This document shows positions 41,835 to 51,408 of a stretch of DNA of 64,000 nucleotides, in pieces. The translations under genes and the position numbers were made by a program. Numbering within the stretch: the first letter of the stretch is position 1; every line of letters starts with the position of its first letter. Source of the DNA: Idiomarina sp. PL1-037 (GTDB taxonomy: Bacteria; Pseudomonadota; Gammaproteobacteria; Enterobacterales; Alteromonadaceae); the NCBI RefSeq assembly GCF_034422975.1, contig NZ_CP139873.1:1922001-1986000 (forward strand). The letters run 5' to 3'. Under the pieces are notes generated by a model that did no database searches, was not told where the DNA came from, and saw nothing but the letters and a program-made list of their open reading frames with translations.

Positions 41835-42824
41835 ATGGATACTTCACTAAAAGTAACTTTATCTTTAATTGGAATTTCTATTGCCGGCCTTGCTATCGCG
41901 CAGTCACAGTCACCGGGCGAGGTAAAATTACCTGATTTCGACGAAGGGAAATATGTTCATAAAGCACCGACACTAAGCGATATTGAGAACGACCCAAACC
42001 TTCATAGAGAACTTCGGAAAGTTATTCTAAAAGGTCGCGACATGTTCATGAATACACAGCAATATCGCGGTAAGTATGTATTTAATGATATGGACTGTAA
42101 GTCGTGTCACATGGGGGAAGGTCGTAAGCCCTGGGCGGGTCCGGTTTGGCCTGCAGCAACCACGCTGCCTGACTTTCGCGGTAAAAACCAACATGTTAAC
42201 TCGCTGGAAGAACGTATCGCCGGCTGCTTTTCCTTTTCTATGAATGGTAAGCCGCCTGAGTATGGCAGTGACGACATGCTGGCGATGGTTGCCTATCATC
42301 AGTACATGGCTAAAGGCGCAAAAGTATACGATAGCAATATTGCCGGACGAGGTTTTAACCACTTAGGAAAGCAAATGCCTGAGGATATTAGCTTCGATGC
42401 AGGTAAAAAAGTCTATGAGGAAAACTGTGCGGTCTGTCACGGCCAAAATGGCCAAGGCAAAACAGTCGACGGTGATGTTGTTTTCCCATCTTTATGGGGC
42501 GACGGTTCATATAACTGGGGCGCAGGTATGACTCGAGTATTTACCGCAGCGTCATTTATTCAGAACAATATGCCATTAGGCCAACCTGGCCGCTTAAGTC
42601 ATAAAGAAGCCTGGAATGTCGCGTATTTCATCAACGCACACGAACGTCCACAGGACCCTCGTTACACAGGCGATATACAAGAGACCAGAGAAAAATATAA
42701 GAATTTTTATCAATGGTCTTTATACGGACAAGAGATAAACGGAAAAGTCTTGGGTGACCATGACAACACCGGTGAGAAACCTTTCTTAAAACCGGAGATC
42801 CTTAAGTCTCGTTCATTTGACTAA
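41835..42824 (+). CDS. tsdA: Diheme cytochrome c, thiosulfate dehydrogenase-like (TsdA)
   Basis: A 329-residue exported diheme cytochrome with heme sites CKSCH (88-92) and CAVCH (198-202). Between them, RIAGCFSFSMNG places a Cys (about 131) where TsdA enzymes carry the unusual axial cysteine of the active-site heme. TsdA oxidises thiosulfate to tetrathionate or works in reverse. The protein is longer at the C-terminus than the best-known TsdA. The ATG at 41835 has TAGGAG before it and follows the tsdB-like stop by ten bases. I am fairly sure of the family, less of the direction of the reaction. Confidence 0.75.
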   Translation: MDTSLKVTLSLIGISIAGLAIAQSQSPGEVKLPDFDEGKYVHKAPTLSDIENDPNLHRELRKVILKGRDMFMNTQQYRGKYVFNDMDCKSCHMGEGRKPWAGPVWPAATTLPDFRGKNQHVNSLEERIAGCFSFSMNGKPPEYGSDDMLAMVAYHQYMAKGAKVYDSNIAGRGFNHLGKQMPEDISFDAGKKVYEENCAVCHGQNGQGKTVDGDVVFPSLWGDGSYNWGAGMTRVFTAASFIQNNMPLGQPGRLSHKEAWNVAYFINAHERPQDPRYTGDIQETREKYKNFYQWSLYGQEINGKVLGDHDNTGEKPFLKPEILKSRSFD

Positions 42825-42925
42825 ACGAACAGTATTCAAACGCGTGAGGTAAAGTTAACCCTGGAATTAACTTAATAGGAGAACTGCGGTAGGCTGTATT
42901 TAAAAGCCTATTGCGGAGATCCTTC

Positions 42926-43615
42926 ATGAAAACAGTCGGCGTTATTGGTGGTATGAGCTGGGAATCAACCAGTACTTATTATAAGCGTTTGAACCAGCTA
43001 GTGAATGAACGACTTGGTGGTCTGCACAGCGCAGAGCTCCTGCTTGCCAGCGTTGACTTTGCGCCTATTGAAAAAATGCAAAGTCAGGGCGACTGGGACG
43101 CAGCGGCGCGGGCTCTTATCGGTAAGGCCAGACAACTTGAGTCCGCGGGTGCCGAATGCATTGTTATAGCGACAAATACAATGCATAAAGTGGCTCCACA
43201 AGTGGAAGATGCCGTTAAACTGCCCTTACTGCACATTGTCGACGCTGTTGCGGACCATCTTAAACAAAACAACGTCAACCAGGCCGGGTTACTGGGTACA
43301 CGTTTCACCATGCAGCAACCTTTTTATAAAGATCGTCTTGAGCAGCAAAACATTAAGGTGCTGATACCCGGGGAAAGTGACGGTAATACAGTCGACAGCA
43401 TTATTTTTAAAGAACTGTGTCATGGCCAGTTTACTGATAATGCGCGCAAACAATACCTAAGAATTATTGAAGACCTGGCAGCGCAAGGGGCACAAAGCGT
43501 TATTTTAGGCTGCACTGAAATTGGTTTACTGGTTCAGCAGGAACATTCTGCCCTGCCACTTTTCGATACCACCGAACTTCATTGCCGCGCCATTGCAGAC
43601 TGGATGCTAGATTAA
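42926..43615 (+). CDS. Aspartate/glutamate racemase family protein
   Basis: A 229-residue cofactor-independent racemase. The N-terminal IGGMSWESTSTYY, the first catalytic Cys region as ATNTMHK (the usual Cys is replaced by Thr in NTMH, as in the YgeA-type subgroup) and the second as LGCTEIGLL are visible. The family interconverts L- and D-forms of amino acids; the Thr for Cys change suggests a shifted specificity. GGAG precedes the ATG at 42926, which I prefer to an upstream TTG. Confidence 0.85.
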   Translation: MKTVGVIGGMSWESTSTYYKRLNQLVNERLGGLHSAELLLASVDFAPIEKMQSQGDWDAAARALIGKARQLESAGAECIVIATNTMHKVAPQVEDAVKLPLLHIVDAVADHLKQNNVNQAGLLGTRFTMQQPFYKDRLEQQNIKVLIPGESDGNTVDSIIFKELCHGQFTDNARKQYLRIIEDLAAQGAQSVILGCTEIGLLVQQEHSALPLFDTTELHCRAIADWMLD

Positions 43616-43629
43616 AAAGCAGGAAGACA

Positions 43630-44313
43630 ATGACCGATATAACAACCGACTTTTCCCGTTTCTTTGACAGAGCCTGCCAGCGTAAAGGCGGCGAAAGCGC
43701 TGTGCTCGCACGCATGCCCAAAATAACGCCTGTAAGCGAGCTGAAACAGCTGGATGACCGGGTCATTTTATCAACCATCACCCGTTGTATTTTCCGCGCC
43801 GGTTTTGTCTGGCGTATTATTGAAGCGAAGTGGCCGGGCTTTGAAGATGCCTTTAAAGGCTTTGTACCTCTCTACTGGCAACAAGTGCCACCAGAAGTCT
43901 TAGAAGAACTATCCAAAGATGAACGTATTGTCCGCAACCAGCAAAAGATAAATACCGTGCCCGCTAACGCACGCATGATTGTGGAAGTATCTGAAGAGTA
44001 CGGCTGTTTTGGTCAGTTTCTGGCTCAATGGCCACCGAGCCAGCAAGCGGAGTTGCTGCATTATCTTAAAAAGAACGGTTCACGCTTAGGCGGCGTTACC
44101 CCACAGTATGTTTTGCGCGAGCTTGGCTGGGATGGTTTTATTCTTTCTAATGACGTTGTCACCGCGTTGACCAACTACAAGCTAATAGACGCTTCCCCCA
44201 CCAGTCAAAAGGGACTGAAACAAGCCCAGAGCGCATTCAACCGCTGGCACGAACAAACCCAACTGCCTTACAGTCATTTGTCACGAATCCTGTCCTACAG
44301 CGTCGGCGATTAG
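43630..44313 (+). CDS. 3-methyladenine DNA glycosylase I-like protein
   Basis: A 227-residue helix-hairpin-helix DNA glycosylase relative of Tag. CIFRAGFVWRIIEAKWPGFEDAF and GWDGFILSNDVVTAL recall the Tag fold, with NARMIVEVSEEYG and LGGVTPQYVLRELG between. The zinc-binding Cys/His set of true Tag is not obvious, so it is a diverged member and activity on 3-methyladenine is not assured. AGGA lies before the ATG, 14 bases after the racemase gene. Confidence 0.75.
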   Translation: MTDITTDFSRFFDRACQRKGGESAVLARMPKITPVSELKQLDDRVILSTITRCIFRAGFVWRIIEAKWPGFEDAFKGFVPLYWQQVPPEVLEELSKDERIVRNQQKINTVPANARMIVEVSEEYGCFGQFLAQWPPSQQAELLHYLKKNGSRLGGVTPQYVLRELGWDGFILSNDVVTALTNYKLIDASPTSQKGLKQAQSAFNRWHEQTQLPYSHLSRILSYSVGD

Positions 44314-44409
44314 ACGTCGGTCAATCTTCAGATAGGTTAAATATAAACAAATTGAAGCACTTAGCTATTAAAGGTATATTGCCCGCTTTTCTCAACCAAG
44401 GAGCGATTT

Positions 44410-45027
44410 ATGAGAAAAACTGTAATTGCATTGGCAATGCTGACCTTACCTGGCGCTGTTCTAGCTGAGACCCCTAACTGGAATAAAGTTGATGCGTCTT
44501 ATCTTGATACCGATGTTGGCGTTGATGGAGCTGGTGATCTTTCTTTTGACGGATTTAGAGTCGGCGGTTCGGCCGCTATTAACCCGGATCTGGTCGTTTT
44601 AGATAACCTTTTCGTATTTTCAGATTTCGACTCTGTCTCCAATGATGACTCAGGTTTCGATTTAGATATCGACTTTCTGTCCGCAGGTATTGGCTCGTAC
44701 AAACACTTAACGGAAACGACAGATTTATACGCGACGGCGTCTTTTGAGCGTGTTGAGAGAGACTCCTCAGTTCCAGGCCTGCCAGGATCGATTTCTGACA
44801 AAACCTGGGGTGTCGGTATTGGACTTCGTTCTATGCTGACTCCGAGCGTTGAAGTTGACGCGAAACTCGATTATGTAGCGTTTGACGAAGAACTTATTCG
44901 CTTTAACCTTTCCGCTTTCTATCACGTTACGAAAAACGTCTCTGTCGGTCTTGGCTATGAAACCCATAGAGAAGCTCAGGATCTGGATGTTGATAGCCTA
45001 AGCGCTACGGTCCGTTATTCATTTTAA
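44410..45027 (+). CDS. Small outer-membrane beta-barrel protein
   Basis: A 205-residue secreted protein: signal peptide ending VLA, then about eight amphipathic strands (VDASYLDTDVGVD, FRVGGSAAI, GIGLRSML, VSVGLGYETH) and a C-terminal VRYSF with final Phe. This matches small OmpA/OmpX-type eight-stranded barrels. It is very acidic, as expected in a halophile. I do not recognise a named family. AAGGAG precedes the ATG, and a hairpin follows the stop. Confidence 0.7.
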   Translation: MRKTVIALAMLTLPGAVLAETPNWNKVDASYLDTDVGVDGAGDLSFDGFRVGGSAAINPDLVVLDNLFVFSDFDSVSNDDSGFDLDIDFLSAGIGSYKHLTETTDLYATASFERVERDSSVPGLPGSISDKTWGVGIGLRSMLTPSVEVDAKLDYVAFDEELIRFNLSAFYHVTKNVSVGLGYETHREAQDLDVDSLSATVRYSF

Positions 45028-45047
45028 TTCGCTAAACTGTCCTTCCA

Positions 45048-45071
45048 CCCTGCTGCTTAACGGCAGCGGGG
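45048..45071 (+). terminator. Probable terminator after the beta-barrel gene
   Basis: A 9-bp stem CCCTGCTGC/GCAGCGGGG (one G:U pair), loop TTAACG, lies 21 bases past the stop. It is followed by TCAAATTTTC, a weak T run. Confidence 0.5.
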
Positions 45072-45182
45072 TCAAATTTTCACTGGATCAATTACCGCCT
45101 GTCACCTATAAGTAGAAAAGTGCATAGTTATACGACAACGCGATATCGCAAGCCATTTTTTCAAACAACTCTGGGGATTTTG

Positions 45183-45896
45183 ATGAGCTCAACCAAAAAT
45201 ACTCTGATATTAGGCATCTCGCTAATCATTAGCTTTATAGTTATTGGCATCATCGGCTCAAATGCCGTGCTTGAGCATAAATCGATGGAGCGTAGCGTGA
45301 CCGTCAAGGGGTTGTCTGAACGCGAGTACCTCGCCGACACAATTATCTGGCCTATTCAATTTACCGCAGCCAGCAACGACTTATCAGAAATTTATGAAAC
45401 CATGGAGACCTCCAATAAAAAGGTCATCGCCTTCTTACGGGAAAAAGGCATTGAGCAGGACGAAATATCCTCGTCAGCGCCTTCGATTACCGATAAATCG
45501 GCCCAACGTTACGGTTCATCTCAACCGGCAGAATTTCGTTATACCGCCACACAGGCCATTACGGTCTACTCCAATAAGGTTGAGCAGGTTCGCCGCGTTA
45601 TGGGTGACCTTGCTGACTTGGGTAAGGAAGGTATTGTCCTCAGCAGCGACGATTATCAGGCGCAACCGGAATACTTGTTTACCCGGCTGAATGAAGTAAA
45701 GCCTGAAATGATAGAAGAGGCCACAAAAAAAGCCCGGGAAGTCGCAGAAAAATTCGCTACAGACTCAAACTCTCAACTGGGAAAAATCAAACAGGCGCGT
45801 CAGGGGCAGTTTAGTATCAGTGCTCGCGACCGACACAATCCTCACCTGAAAAATGTGCGGGTTGTATCCACCATAGAATATTACTTGTCCGATTGA
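45183..45896 (+). CDS. SIMPL-domain (DUF541) membrane-anchored protein
   Basis: A 237-residue protein with one N-terminal membrane helix and a SIMPL domain in the periplasm (SVTVKGLSEREYLADTIIWPI, EISSSAPSITDKSAQ, EATKKAREVAEKFA, VSTIEYYL). E. coli YggE is the best-known member, linked to oxidative stress, without a firm biochemical role. ATG 45183 with GGGGAT before it is preferred to an upstream start at 45120 that would put 21 charged or polar residues before the membrane helix. Confidence 0.83.
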   Translation: MSSTKNTLILGISLIISFIVIGIIGSNAVLEHKSMERSVTVKGLSEREYLADTIIWPIQFTAASNDLSEIYETMETSNKKVIAFLREKGIEQDEISSSAPSITDKSAQRYGSSQPAEFRYTATQAITVYSNKVEQVRRVMGDLADLGKEGIVLSSDDYQAQPEYLFTRLNEVKPEMIEEATKKAREVAEKFATDSNSQLGKIKQARQGQFSISARDRHNPHLKNVRVVSTIEYYLSD

Positions 45897-45947
45897 TTTA
45901 TTCGTTTCACAATGCGGCTAACTCTGTGCCAAAAGGCTTTTTAGATA

Positions 45948-46553
45948 ATGAAACGAACTTTGCAGTATCTGTTTAAAGGGTTAGCCATTTTACTGCCCAT
46001 TGTTGTGACCTTTGCGTTACTGCAATGGCTGTTAGTTACCATCGAAACCTGGCTTAAACCAATATGGATAACCTTACTGGGGAAATCTTCATATTTTCCG
46101 GGGCTCGCCTTTATCAGCTTTTTAGGTATAGCCCTGCTTATTGGTTTTAGCTCCCGCTGGAATTTCATTGATTCTCTCTGGCAACTTCCCGGAAAGCTCA
46201 TCAACCGGCTACCACTGCTGCGCAGTCTTTACGGTACCATTAACGATATCTTTGAAATGATGTCAGGCAAAAACTTCGCTGAAGAATCTGTTGTATTAGT
46301 CACACTGCCTGGCAGCAAACTGCGGCTTATTGGTATTGTCACCAAGAAAAGCGGTATTAAGGGTGACCGCCTGTCGGAATTGATGGAAGGCGACCAGGTG
46401 GCGGTATTTTTGCCCATGAGTTATAACGTCGGCGGCTATATGGTCATTGTGCCGGCGGATTGTATTGAGTCACTGACTATGAAACCTGCCGATGCCCTGC
46501 AGCTGACAATAAGTGGTGGTCTGGGCAAAAATCATTCTGGCAAAATAGATTAA
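45948..46553 (+). CDS. DUF502-family membrane protein
   Basis: A 201-residue protein with two N-terminal membrane helices (GLAILLPIVVTFALLQWLL and FISFLGIALLIGFSS) followed by a soluble domain. It has the DUF502 hallmarks RLPLLRSLYGTINDIFE and PMSYNVGGYMVIVPAD. Function in bacteria is unknown; a plant homologue acts in membrane trafficking. Confidence 0.88.
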   Translation: MKRTLQYLFKGLAILLPIVVTFALLQWLLVTIETWLKPIWITLLGKSSYFPGLAFISFLGIALLIGFSSRWNFIDSLWQLPGKLINRLPLLRSLYGTINDIFEMMSGKNFAEESVVLVTLPGSKLRLIGIVTKKSGIKGDRLSELMEGDQVAVFLPMSYNVGGYMVIVPADCIESLTMKPADALQLTISGGLGKNHSGKID

Positions 46554-46597
46554 AAATTGCAGTTGAAATCAGCGCGCGTGCTGGTAAAGTTCGCGCT

Positions 46598-46975
46598 ATG
46601 AAACTATCTGAACCCTGCCCTTGCGGCTTCGATAAAACCTATCAAAATTGTTGCTATCCATATCATAATGGAGAATCGCTTGCGTCATCACCTGAAGCCT
46701 TAATGCGTTCACGGTACAGTGCCTTTGTCGGACGCTTAGCAGGCTACTTAGAAGCGACATGGCATAGCAGCTACCGCCCCGCATTTCTCGATTTAAGCGA
46801 CTCACCAAACTGGCTTAAACTGCAAGTTATTTCCTCCAGCGTAGATCAGAATAAAGGACAGGTGCATTTCCGCGCATTTTATCGTAACGGGGATGATATT
46901 GCTTTTATGGAAGAAAAATCTGATTTTATTTTCGAAGACGGTAAGTGGTATTACTTAACCGGCCAGACAAGTTAA
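46598..46975 (+). CDS. ychJ: YchJ-family SEC-C zinc-binding protein
   Basis: A 125-residue protein with the N-terminal SEC-C-type zinc motif PCPCGFDKTYQNCC and the family signature SPEALMRSRYSAFV, followed by an NTF2-like domain (YLEATWHSSYRPA...FEDGKWYYLTG). This is UPF0225/YchJ; the role is unknown. It is monocistronic. Confidence 0.92.
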   Translation: MKLSEPCPCGFDKTYQNCCYPYHNGESLASSPEALMRSRYSAFVGRLAGYLEATWHSSYRPAFLDLSDSPNWLKLQVISSSVDQNKGQVHFRAFYRNGDDIAFMEEKSDFIFEDGKWYYLTGQTS

Positions 46976-47136
46976 GACAGTCGCTGTTCAGTTTTATCTT
47001 ATCAATGAGGTAATAGGCCAACCGAGTAACGCTGGAGTAGCCAGCCCCAAAGTCAGCCAGATATTTGACGAGCTTCGAAATAAAATCGGGCTGAGAGAGA
47101 ACGTTAAACCTTAAAAATCAACTACCTTTACTATGG

Positions 47137-47643
47137 TTATTCTATATTAATCAGATGCTGTCGATAAAAGCGCCAATGTCTGGACTTTATTAAATACCAA
47201 GCACAAATAAACCAACTAAAAACAATTGCGGCTCGTCCAAATGAAAAAGCACCATGCTGTTCAATGAATAACCAGGAAATAAGTATCGCATCAAAAACCA
47301 AAGAAAGTAATAACAGAGGTTGCGCAAAACGCATTAATCTATTTGCCCAGTTAGGTTTGTCTTCGCCGACAAAGGTGGTTGCCAGCAAAACAATTAAAGC
47401 AGGCAGCCCTATCAGCAGCATCAGGCCAAATTGCTCTGAACTGGTGTAGAAGAGTTTCAATAATCGAGTTCGGTCTTCAGAAAAGGTCAGAGATATGATG
47501 GCGGCGACATAACCACGCATTTCAAATAGAAGTACCAGCAGGAGCGAGAGCGGGATACTCGCCCGGCCCTCTTTATCCAGGTATCGTGCTCTCTCTACCA
47601 ATCGCTGCCCGGCGCTTGTCGCCTCGCTGCCAGATTTTTTCAT
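47137..47643 (-). CDS. DUF2919-like (YfeZ-type) membrane protein
   Basis: A protein of up to 168 residues with about four hydrophobic segments. ARYLDKEGRASIPLSLLLVLLFEMRGY fits the start of DUF2919 proteins such as YfeZ. The frame opens at 47643, giving a 71-base overlap with the DUF2061 gene upstream, but has no clear ribosome site there. A TTG at 47601 would shorten both the overlap and the N-terminus to the family norm. Function unknown. Confidence 0.6.
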   Translation of the reverse strand: MKKSGSEATSAGQRLVERARYLDKEGRASIPLSLLLVLLFEMRGYVAAIISLTFSEDRTRLLKLFYTSSEQFGLMLLIGLPALIVLLATTFVGEDKPNWANRLMRFAQPLLLLSLVFDAILISWLFIEQHGAFSFGRAAIVFSWFICAWYLIKSRHWRFYRQHLINIE

Positions 47644-47791
47644 GGAAATAGTAACCTACTGTATTCACTAAAGGTTCAATCAGAGCAATGGCACCACCAA
47701 GCACCACGTCGCCTGTCATTAACCAGACTACGCCAAAGGCGATGGTAAAATGCATGATACCAAATGATGCTGTTTTTACTGCGTCTTTCAT
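47573..47791 (-). CDS. DUF2061-family small membrane protein
   Basis: A 72-residue protein with two membrane helices and the DUF2061 pattern (KTASFGIMHFTIAFGVVWLMTGD, ALIEPLVNTVGYYFHEKIW). GGGAGA lies five bases before the ATG. Its end overlaps the next gene in another frame. Function unknown. Confidence 0.85.
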   Translation of the reverse strand: MKDAVKTASFGIMHFTIAFGVVWLMTGDVVLGGAIALIEPLVNTVGYYFHEKIWQRGDKRRAAIGRESTIPG

Positions 47792-47863
47792 AACAATCTC
47801 CCACTTCGACTTTTACTAATTATTGCCGATTAGGATTATTGCAGCTAATTGATAAAAGCGATA

Positions 47864-47882
47864 ACCCTGTTCGTTGCAGGGT
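47864..47882 (-). terminator. Possible terminator after uvrB
   Basis: A 6-bp stem ACCCTG/CAGGGT with a 7-base loop lies just past the uvrB stop. In the minus direction it is followed by TATCGCTTTTATC, a poor T run. Confidence 0.4.
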
Positions 47883-47890
47883 ATTTACTT

Positions 47891-49924
47891 TTAAACCGCT
47901 CGTTTAAGCTGTTCGCGCAGTTCAGCAACTTCATCGCGCAGTTTACCCGCTTGTTCAAACTCAAGGTTCTGCGCCGCTTTATACATCTCTTTCTCTTTGG
48001 CATCGATTTCTTTCATAACGGCTTTCGCGTCTTTAACCACTACCGTGCGGGCATCGTAACCGGAGGCCACTTCAGCCAGCGCTTTTTCAGCCTTACTCTG
48101 ACGTGCTTTGGCTGAGCCCTGTCCCAAGTCCATTACGTCAGTGATGTCTTTATTCAGCCCTTGTGGGGTAATACCGTGCTCTTTGTTGTAAGCAATTTGC
48201 TTCTCGCGGCGACGGTCAGTTTCATCCATCGCGCGTTGCATTGAGCCGGTAATACGGTCAGCGTATAAAATAGCCCGGCCGTTAACATTACGTGCGGCAC
48301 GACCAATCGTCTGAATTAACGAGCGATCGGAACGCAGGAAGCCTTCTTTATCGGCATCTAATATCGCGACCAGCGATACTTCCGGCATATCCAGACCTTC
48401 CCGCAGCAAGTTAATACCCACCAACACATCAAACTTACCCAGACGCAAGTCACGGATAATTTCCATACGTTCAACGGTGTCAATGTCCGAGTGCAAGTAA
48501 CGCACTTTTATGCCATGTTCATCCAGATAATCGGCTAAATCTTCCGACATCTTTTTGGTCAACGTTGTCGCTAAAACCCGCTCGCCGACCTCTGTCCGCA
48601 AGCGTATTTCAGACATTAAATCATCCACCTGGGTGGCAACCGGACGCACTTCTATCTGCGGGTCAATCAACCCTGTCGGCCTGACAACCTGCTCAACCAC
48701 TTCATTACCACTGCGCTCTAATTCATACTTGCCGGGTGTCGCTGACACATATAGGGTTTGTGGCGCTATAGCCTCAAACTCATCAAATTTAAGCGGCCGG
48801 TTATCCAGCGCTGACGGTAAACGGAAACCGTATTCCACCAGGTTTTCTTTACGCGATCGGTCACCTTTATACATAGCACCAACCTGCGAGACAGTAACGT
48901 GCGACTCATCAATAATCAGCAGTGCCTCATCAGGTAAATAGTCCATTAAGGTTGGCGGCGGCTCGCCCGGTGCACGACCGGATAAATAACGTGAGTAGTT
49001 TTCAATGCCCGAGCAATAACCAAGCTCCAGCATCATTTCAATATCAAACTGAGTCCGTTGATTAATCCGCTGCTCTTCTATGAGTTTATTTTGCTTAAGC
49101 AGAATATCGCGACGATCTTTCAGCTCATCTTTTATCTTTTCAATGGCTTTGACCAGCACTTCTCGCGGCGTGACATAATGCGTTTTCGGATAAATTGTGG
49201 CGCGCGCAACGTCTTTTTCCGTAACCTGTCCGGTTAAAGGCTCGAAAAAGCTAATGCGATCTACTTCGCTGTCAAACAGCTCCAGGCGCACCGCTATTTC
49301 TTCTGACTCGGCCGGAAATATATCAATCACATCGCCACGCACCCGATAAGTACCGCGCTCGAACGCTGCGTCGTTTCGCTTATACTGCAACTGAGCCAAA
49401 CGCCGCAGAACATCACGTTGATCGATAATGTCACCACGACGTAAATGCAGCATCATTTTCATGTAAGACTCAGGGTCACCCAGACCGTAAATAGCCGATA
49501 CCGAGGCAACCAGAACCACGTCACGGCGTTCCATCAGAGCCTTGGTAGCTGACAAACGCATTTGCTCTATGTGGTCGTTAATTGAGGCGTCTTTCTCAAT
49601 GAACGTATCGGTTGTCGGCACGTAAGCTTCGGGCTGATAGTAGTCATAGTAAGAGACAAAATATTCTACCGCGTTATTGGGGAAATACTCTTTCATCTCA
49701 CCATAAAGCTGAGCCGCCAGGGTTTTATTGTGTGCCAGTATTAACGTAGGACGCTGCGAGCGTTCAATTACGTTCGCCATGGTAAAGGTTTTACCTGAAC
49801 CTGTTACGCCCAAAAGCACCTGATGCGCCAAACCGGCGTCCAGATTATCGAGCAGCGACTCAATGGCTTTGGGCTGGTCACCCGCCGGCTTGTATTTAGA
49901 AACCAGTTCAAATTTTTTAGCCAC
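47891..49924 (-). CDS. uvrB: Excinuclease ABC subunit B
   Basis: UvrB (677 residues) is the damage-verifying helicase of nucleotide excision repair. Walker A is [10 protein letters not shown] (about 40-48), the beta-hairpin is [12 protein letters not shown], helicase motifs include IIDESHVT and [10 protein letters not shown], and the C-terminal UVR motif ([21 protein letters not shown]) binds UvrC. The start is a GTG at 49924 behind GAGGAG, overlapping the MATE gene stop by eight bases. I find no LexA-type site (CTG-N10-CAG) in front of uvrB or before the MATE gene. Confidence 0.97.
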   Translation of the reverse strand: MAKKFELVSKYKPAGDQPKAIESLLDNLDAGLAHQVLLGVTGSGKTFTMANVIERSQRPTLILAHNKTLAAQLYGEMKEYFPNNAVEYFVSYYDYYQPEAYVPTTDTFIEKDASINDHIEQMRLSATKALMERRDVVLVASVSAIYGLGDPESYMKMMLHLRRGDIIDQRDVLRRLAQLQYKRNDAAFERGTYRVRGDVIDIFPAESEEIAVRLELFDSEVDRISFFEPLTGQVTEKDVARATIYPKTHYVTPREVLVKAIEKIKDELKDRRDILLKQNKLIEEQRINQRTQFDIEMMLELGYCSGIENYSRYLSGRAPGEPPPTLMDYLPDEALLIIDESHVTVSQVGAMYKGDRSRKENLVEYGFRLPSALDNRPLKFDEFEAIAPQTLYVSATPGKYELERSGNEVVEQVVRPTGLIDPQIEVRPVATQVDDLMSEIRLRTEVGERVLATTLTKKMSEDLADYLDEHGIKVRYLHSDIDTVERMEIIRDLRLGKFDVLVGINLLREGLDMPEVSLVAILDADKEGFLRSDRSLIQTIGRAARNVNGRAILYADRITGSMQRAMDETDRRREKQIAYNKEHGITPQGLNKDITDVMDLGQGSAKARQSKAEKALAEVASGYDARTVVVKDAKAVMKEIDAKEKEMYKAAQNLEFEQAGKLRDEVAELREQLKRAV

Positions 49925-51275
49925 GTTCTCTCCTCAACTCGCGTGAAAACCACCAATACGCAATAACAGCGGTAAACAGATTAGCGACCACACCGCCAAT
50001 GAATAAACCAGTTAAATCAGCGAGTACACTCCCCAAATAAGAGAGCGGTACGAATAAAACAAATAAGCGAATGATACTTAACCACAACGCGTTCATTGGC
50101 CGGTGCACAGCATTAAAGCTGGAATTGGTCAGTATAATAATACCCTGCAACCCGTAACCCAAAGGCATGATATAAATAAAGAGCTTAACAATGTCGGCAA
50201 CCGCTTGCTCTTCAGCAAATACCTGAGCTATCCAGTGTGCGGTTACCAGCATCAGTAAATAAATGACCGCCTGAATGGCCAACACCGCTTTTAACGCTGT
50301 CCGGTAGGCTTCTTTCACCCGATCAATACGATCTGCACCGTAATTCTGACTAATTAATGGCGGCAGTGACATAGACAACGCCAGTATAATGACGCTGGCC
50401 AGTGACTCCAGTCGGGAACCGACACCGAACGCTGCTACGGCCGGTGCACCATAAGATGCGACAATAGCAGTCATCACTGACATAGCTAATGGTGTCAGCA
50501 TATTGGCGCTGGCTGCCGGCATACCTATTTTTAAAATACCTCTGGCGGACTTTATCCAGGCATCAATAAACAATCTGCCGCCCGGCGGTTTTGAAGACAC
50601 CAGTTTATTCCGGCGCAACAACCAGAAGACTAAAAAAACACCGCTGAACCAAGAGATGACACTCGCCAGTGCTGCGCCCTGGATCCCCATGGCAGGAATA
50701 GGCCCCAGCCCAAAAATTAAAATAGGATCAAAAATCGCGTTAGCTAAGCCGCCGGAAGCCATAATAAGCGATGGTGTTCGTGTGTCACCGGCGGCTCGCA
50801 GAACCGCATTCCCAACCATAGGCGTAACCAACATCACGCAGCCCAGATACCAGAGCGTCATATACTCCCGTATCAACGGCATTAGCCGTTCCTGTGCCTG
50901 CAATAAACTGAAAACCGGGTCCATCAGCAGATAGCCAAAGAGTGCCAACGCAGCAACTAATATGGCGGATACGGAGAGCGCAGAAAAACCGTCAAAATGA
51001 GCCTCTTCCGGCCTGTCTGAGCCGTATTTACGGGCAATGACGGCAGAAGTGCCTATACCTAAACCTATGGCCAGGCTTATAACGGTGAAAGTAACGGGAA
51101 AGGTAAAGCTGACAGCCGCAAGAGGGTCTGTTCCGAGCATACTGATAAAGAAGGTATCGACAACATTGAAACTAATTAGAGTGGCCACACCGAAAATAAC
51201 CGGCCAGGTCATTTCCCAGAGTTTTTGTCCTACCGGCGCGCTGATAAGACTTCTTGATGCGTCGGCAGCTGCCAT
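49917..51275 (-). CDS. MATE-family efflux transporter
   Basis: A 452-residue exporter with 12 hydrophobic segments and MATE features ([67 protein letters not shown]). MATE pumps expel organic cations and drugs using Na+ or H+ gradients; the substrate is unknown. A good GGAGG precedes the ATG. It is translationally coupled to uvrB, an unusual partner. Confidence 0.9.
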   Translation of the reverse strand: MAAADASRSLISAPVGQKLWEMTWPVIFGVATLISFNVVDTFFISMLGTDPLAAVSFTFPVTFTVISLAIGLGIGTSAVIARKYGSDRPEEAHFDGFSALSVSAILVAALALFGYLLMDPVFSLLQAQERLMPLIREYMTLWYLGCVMLVTPMVGNAVLRAAGDTRTPSLIMASGGLANAIFDPILIFGLGPIPAMGIQGAALASVISWFSGVFLVFWLLRRNKLVSSKPPGGRLFIDAWIKSARGILKIGMPAASANMLTPLAMSVMTAIVASYGAPAVAAFGVGSRLESLASVIILALSMSLPPLISQNYGADRIDRVKEAYRTALKAVLAIQAVIYLLMLVTAHWIAQVFAEEQAVADIVKLFIYIMPLGYGLQGIIILTNSSFNAVHRPMNALWLSIIRLFVLFVPLSYLGSVLADLTGLFIGGVVANLFTAVIAYWWFSRELRRERG

Positions 51276-51408
51276 TCAATCCCTCCTCAGTTCGATAGCC
51301 GAATAGTGTACATGAGACTGCGCTTTGTGGCTACGGAGAATAGACTTTAGCCATTGCTATCCGTATAGTAATGGGCATTTCACCCCTTGCGAAAAACAGG
51401 ATCTGAAC

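Noticed and set aside
46976..47110. Protein-like stretch of about 45 codons after ychJ on the plus strand (ending QIFDELRNKIGLRENVKP), also open on the other strand
   Set aside because: No start codon or ribosome site in frame, and both strands look equally protein-like. It may be a gene remnant, but I cannot support one.
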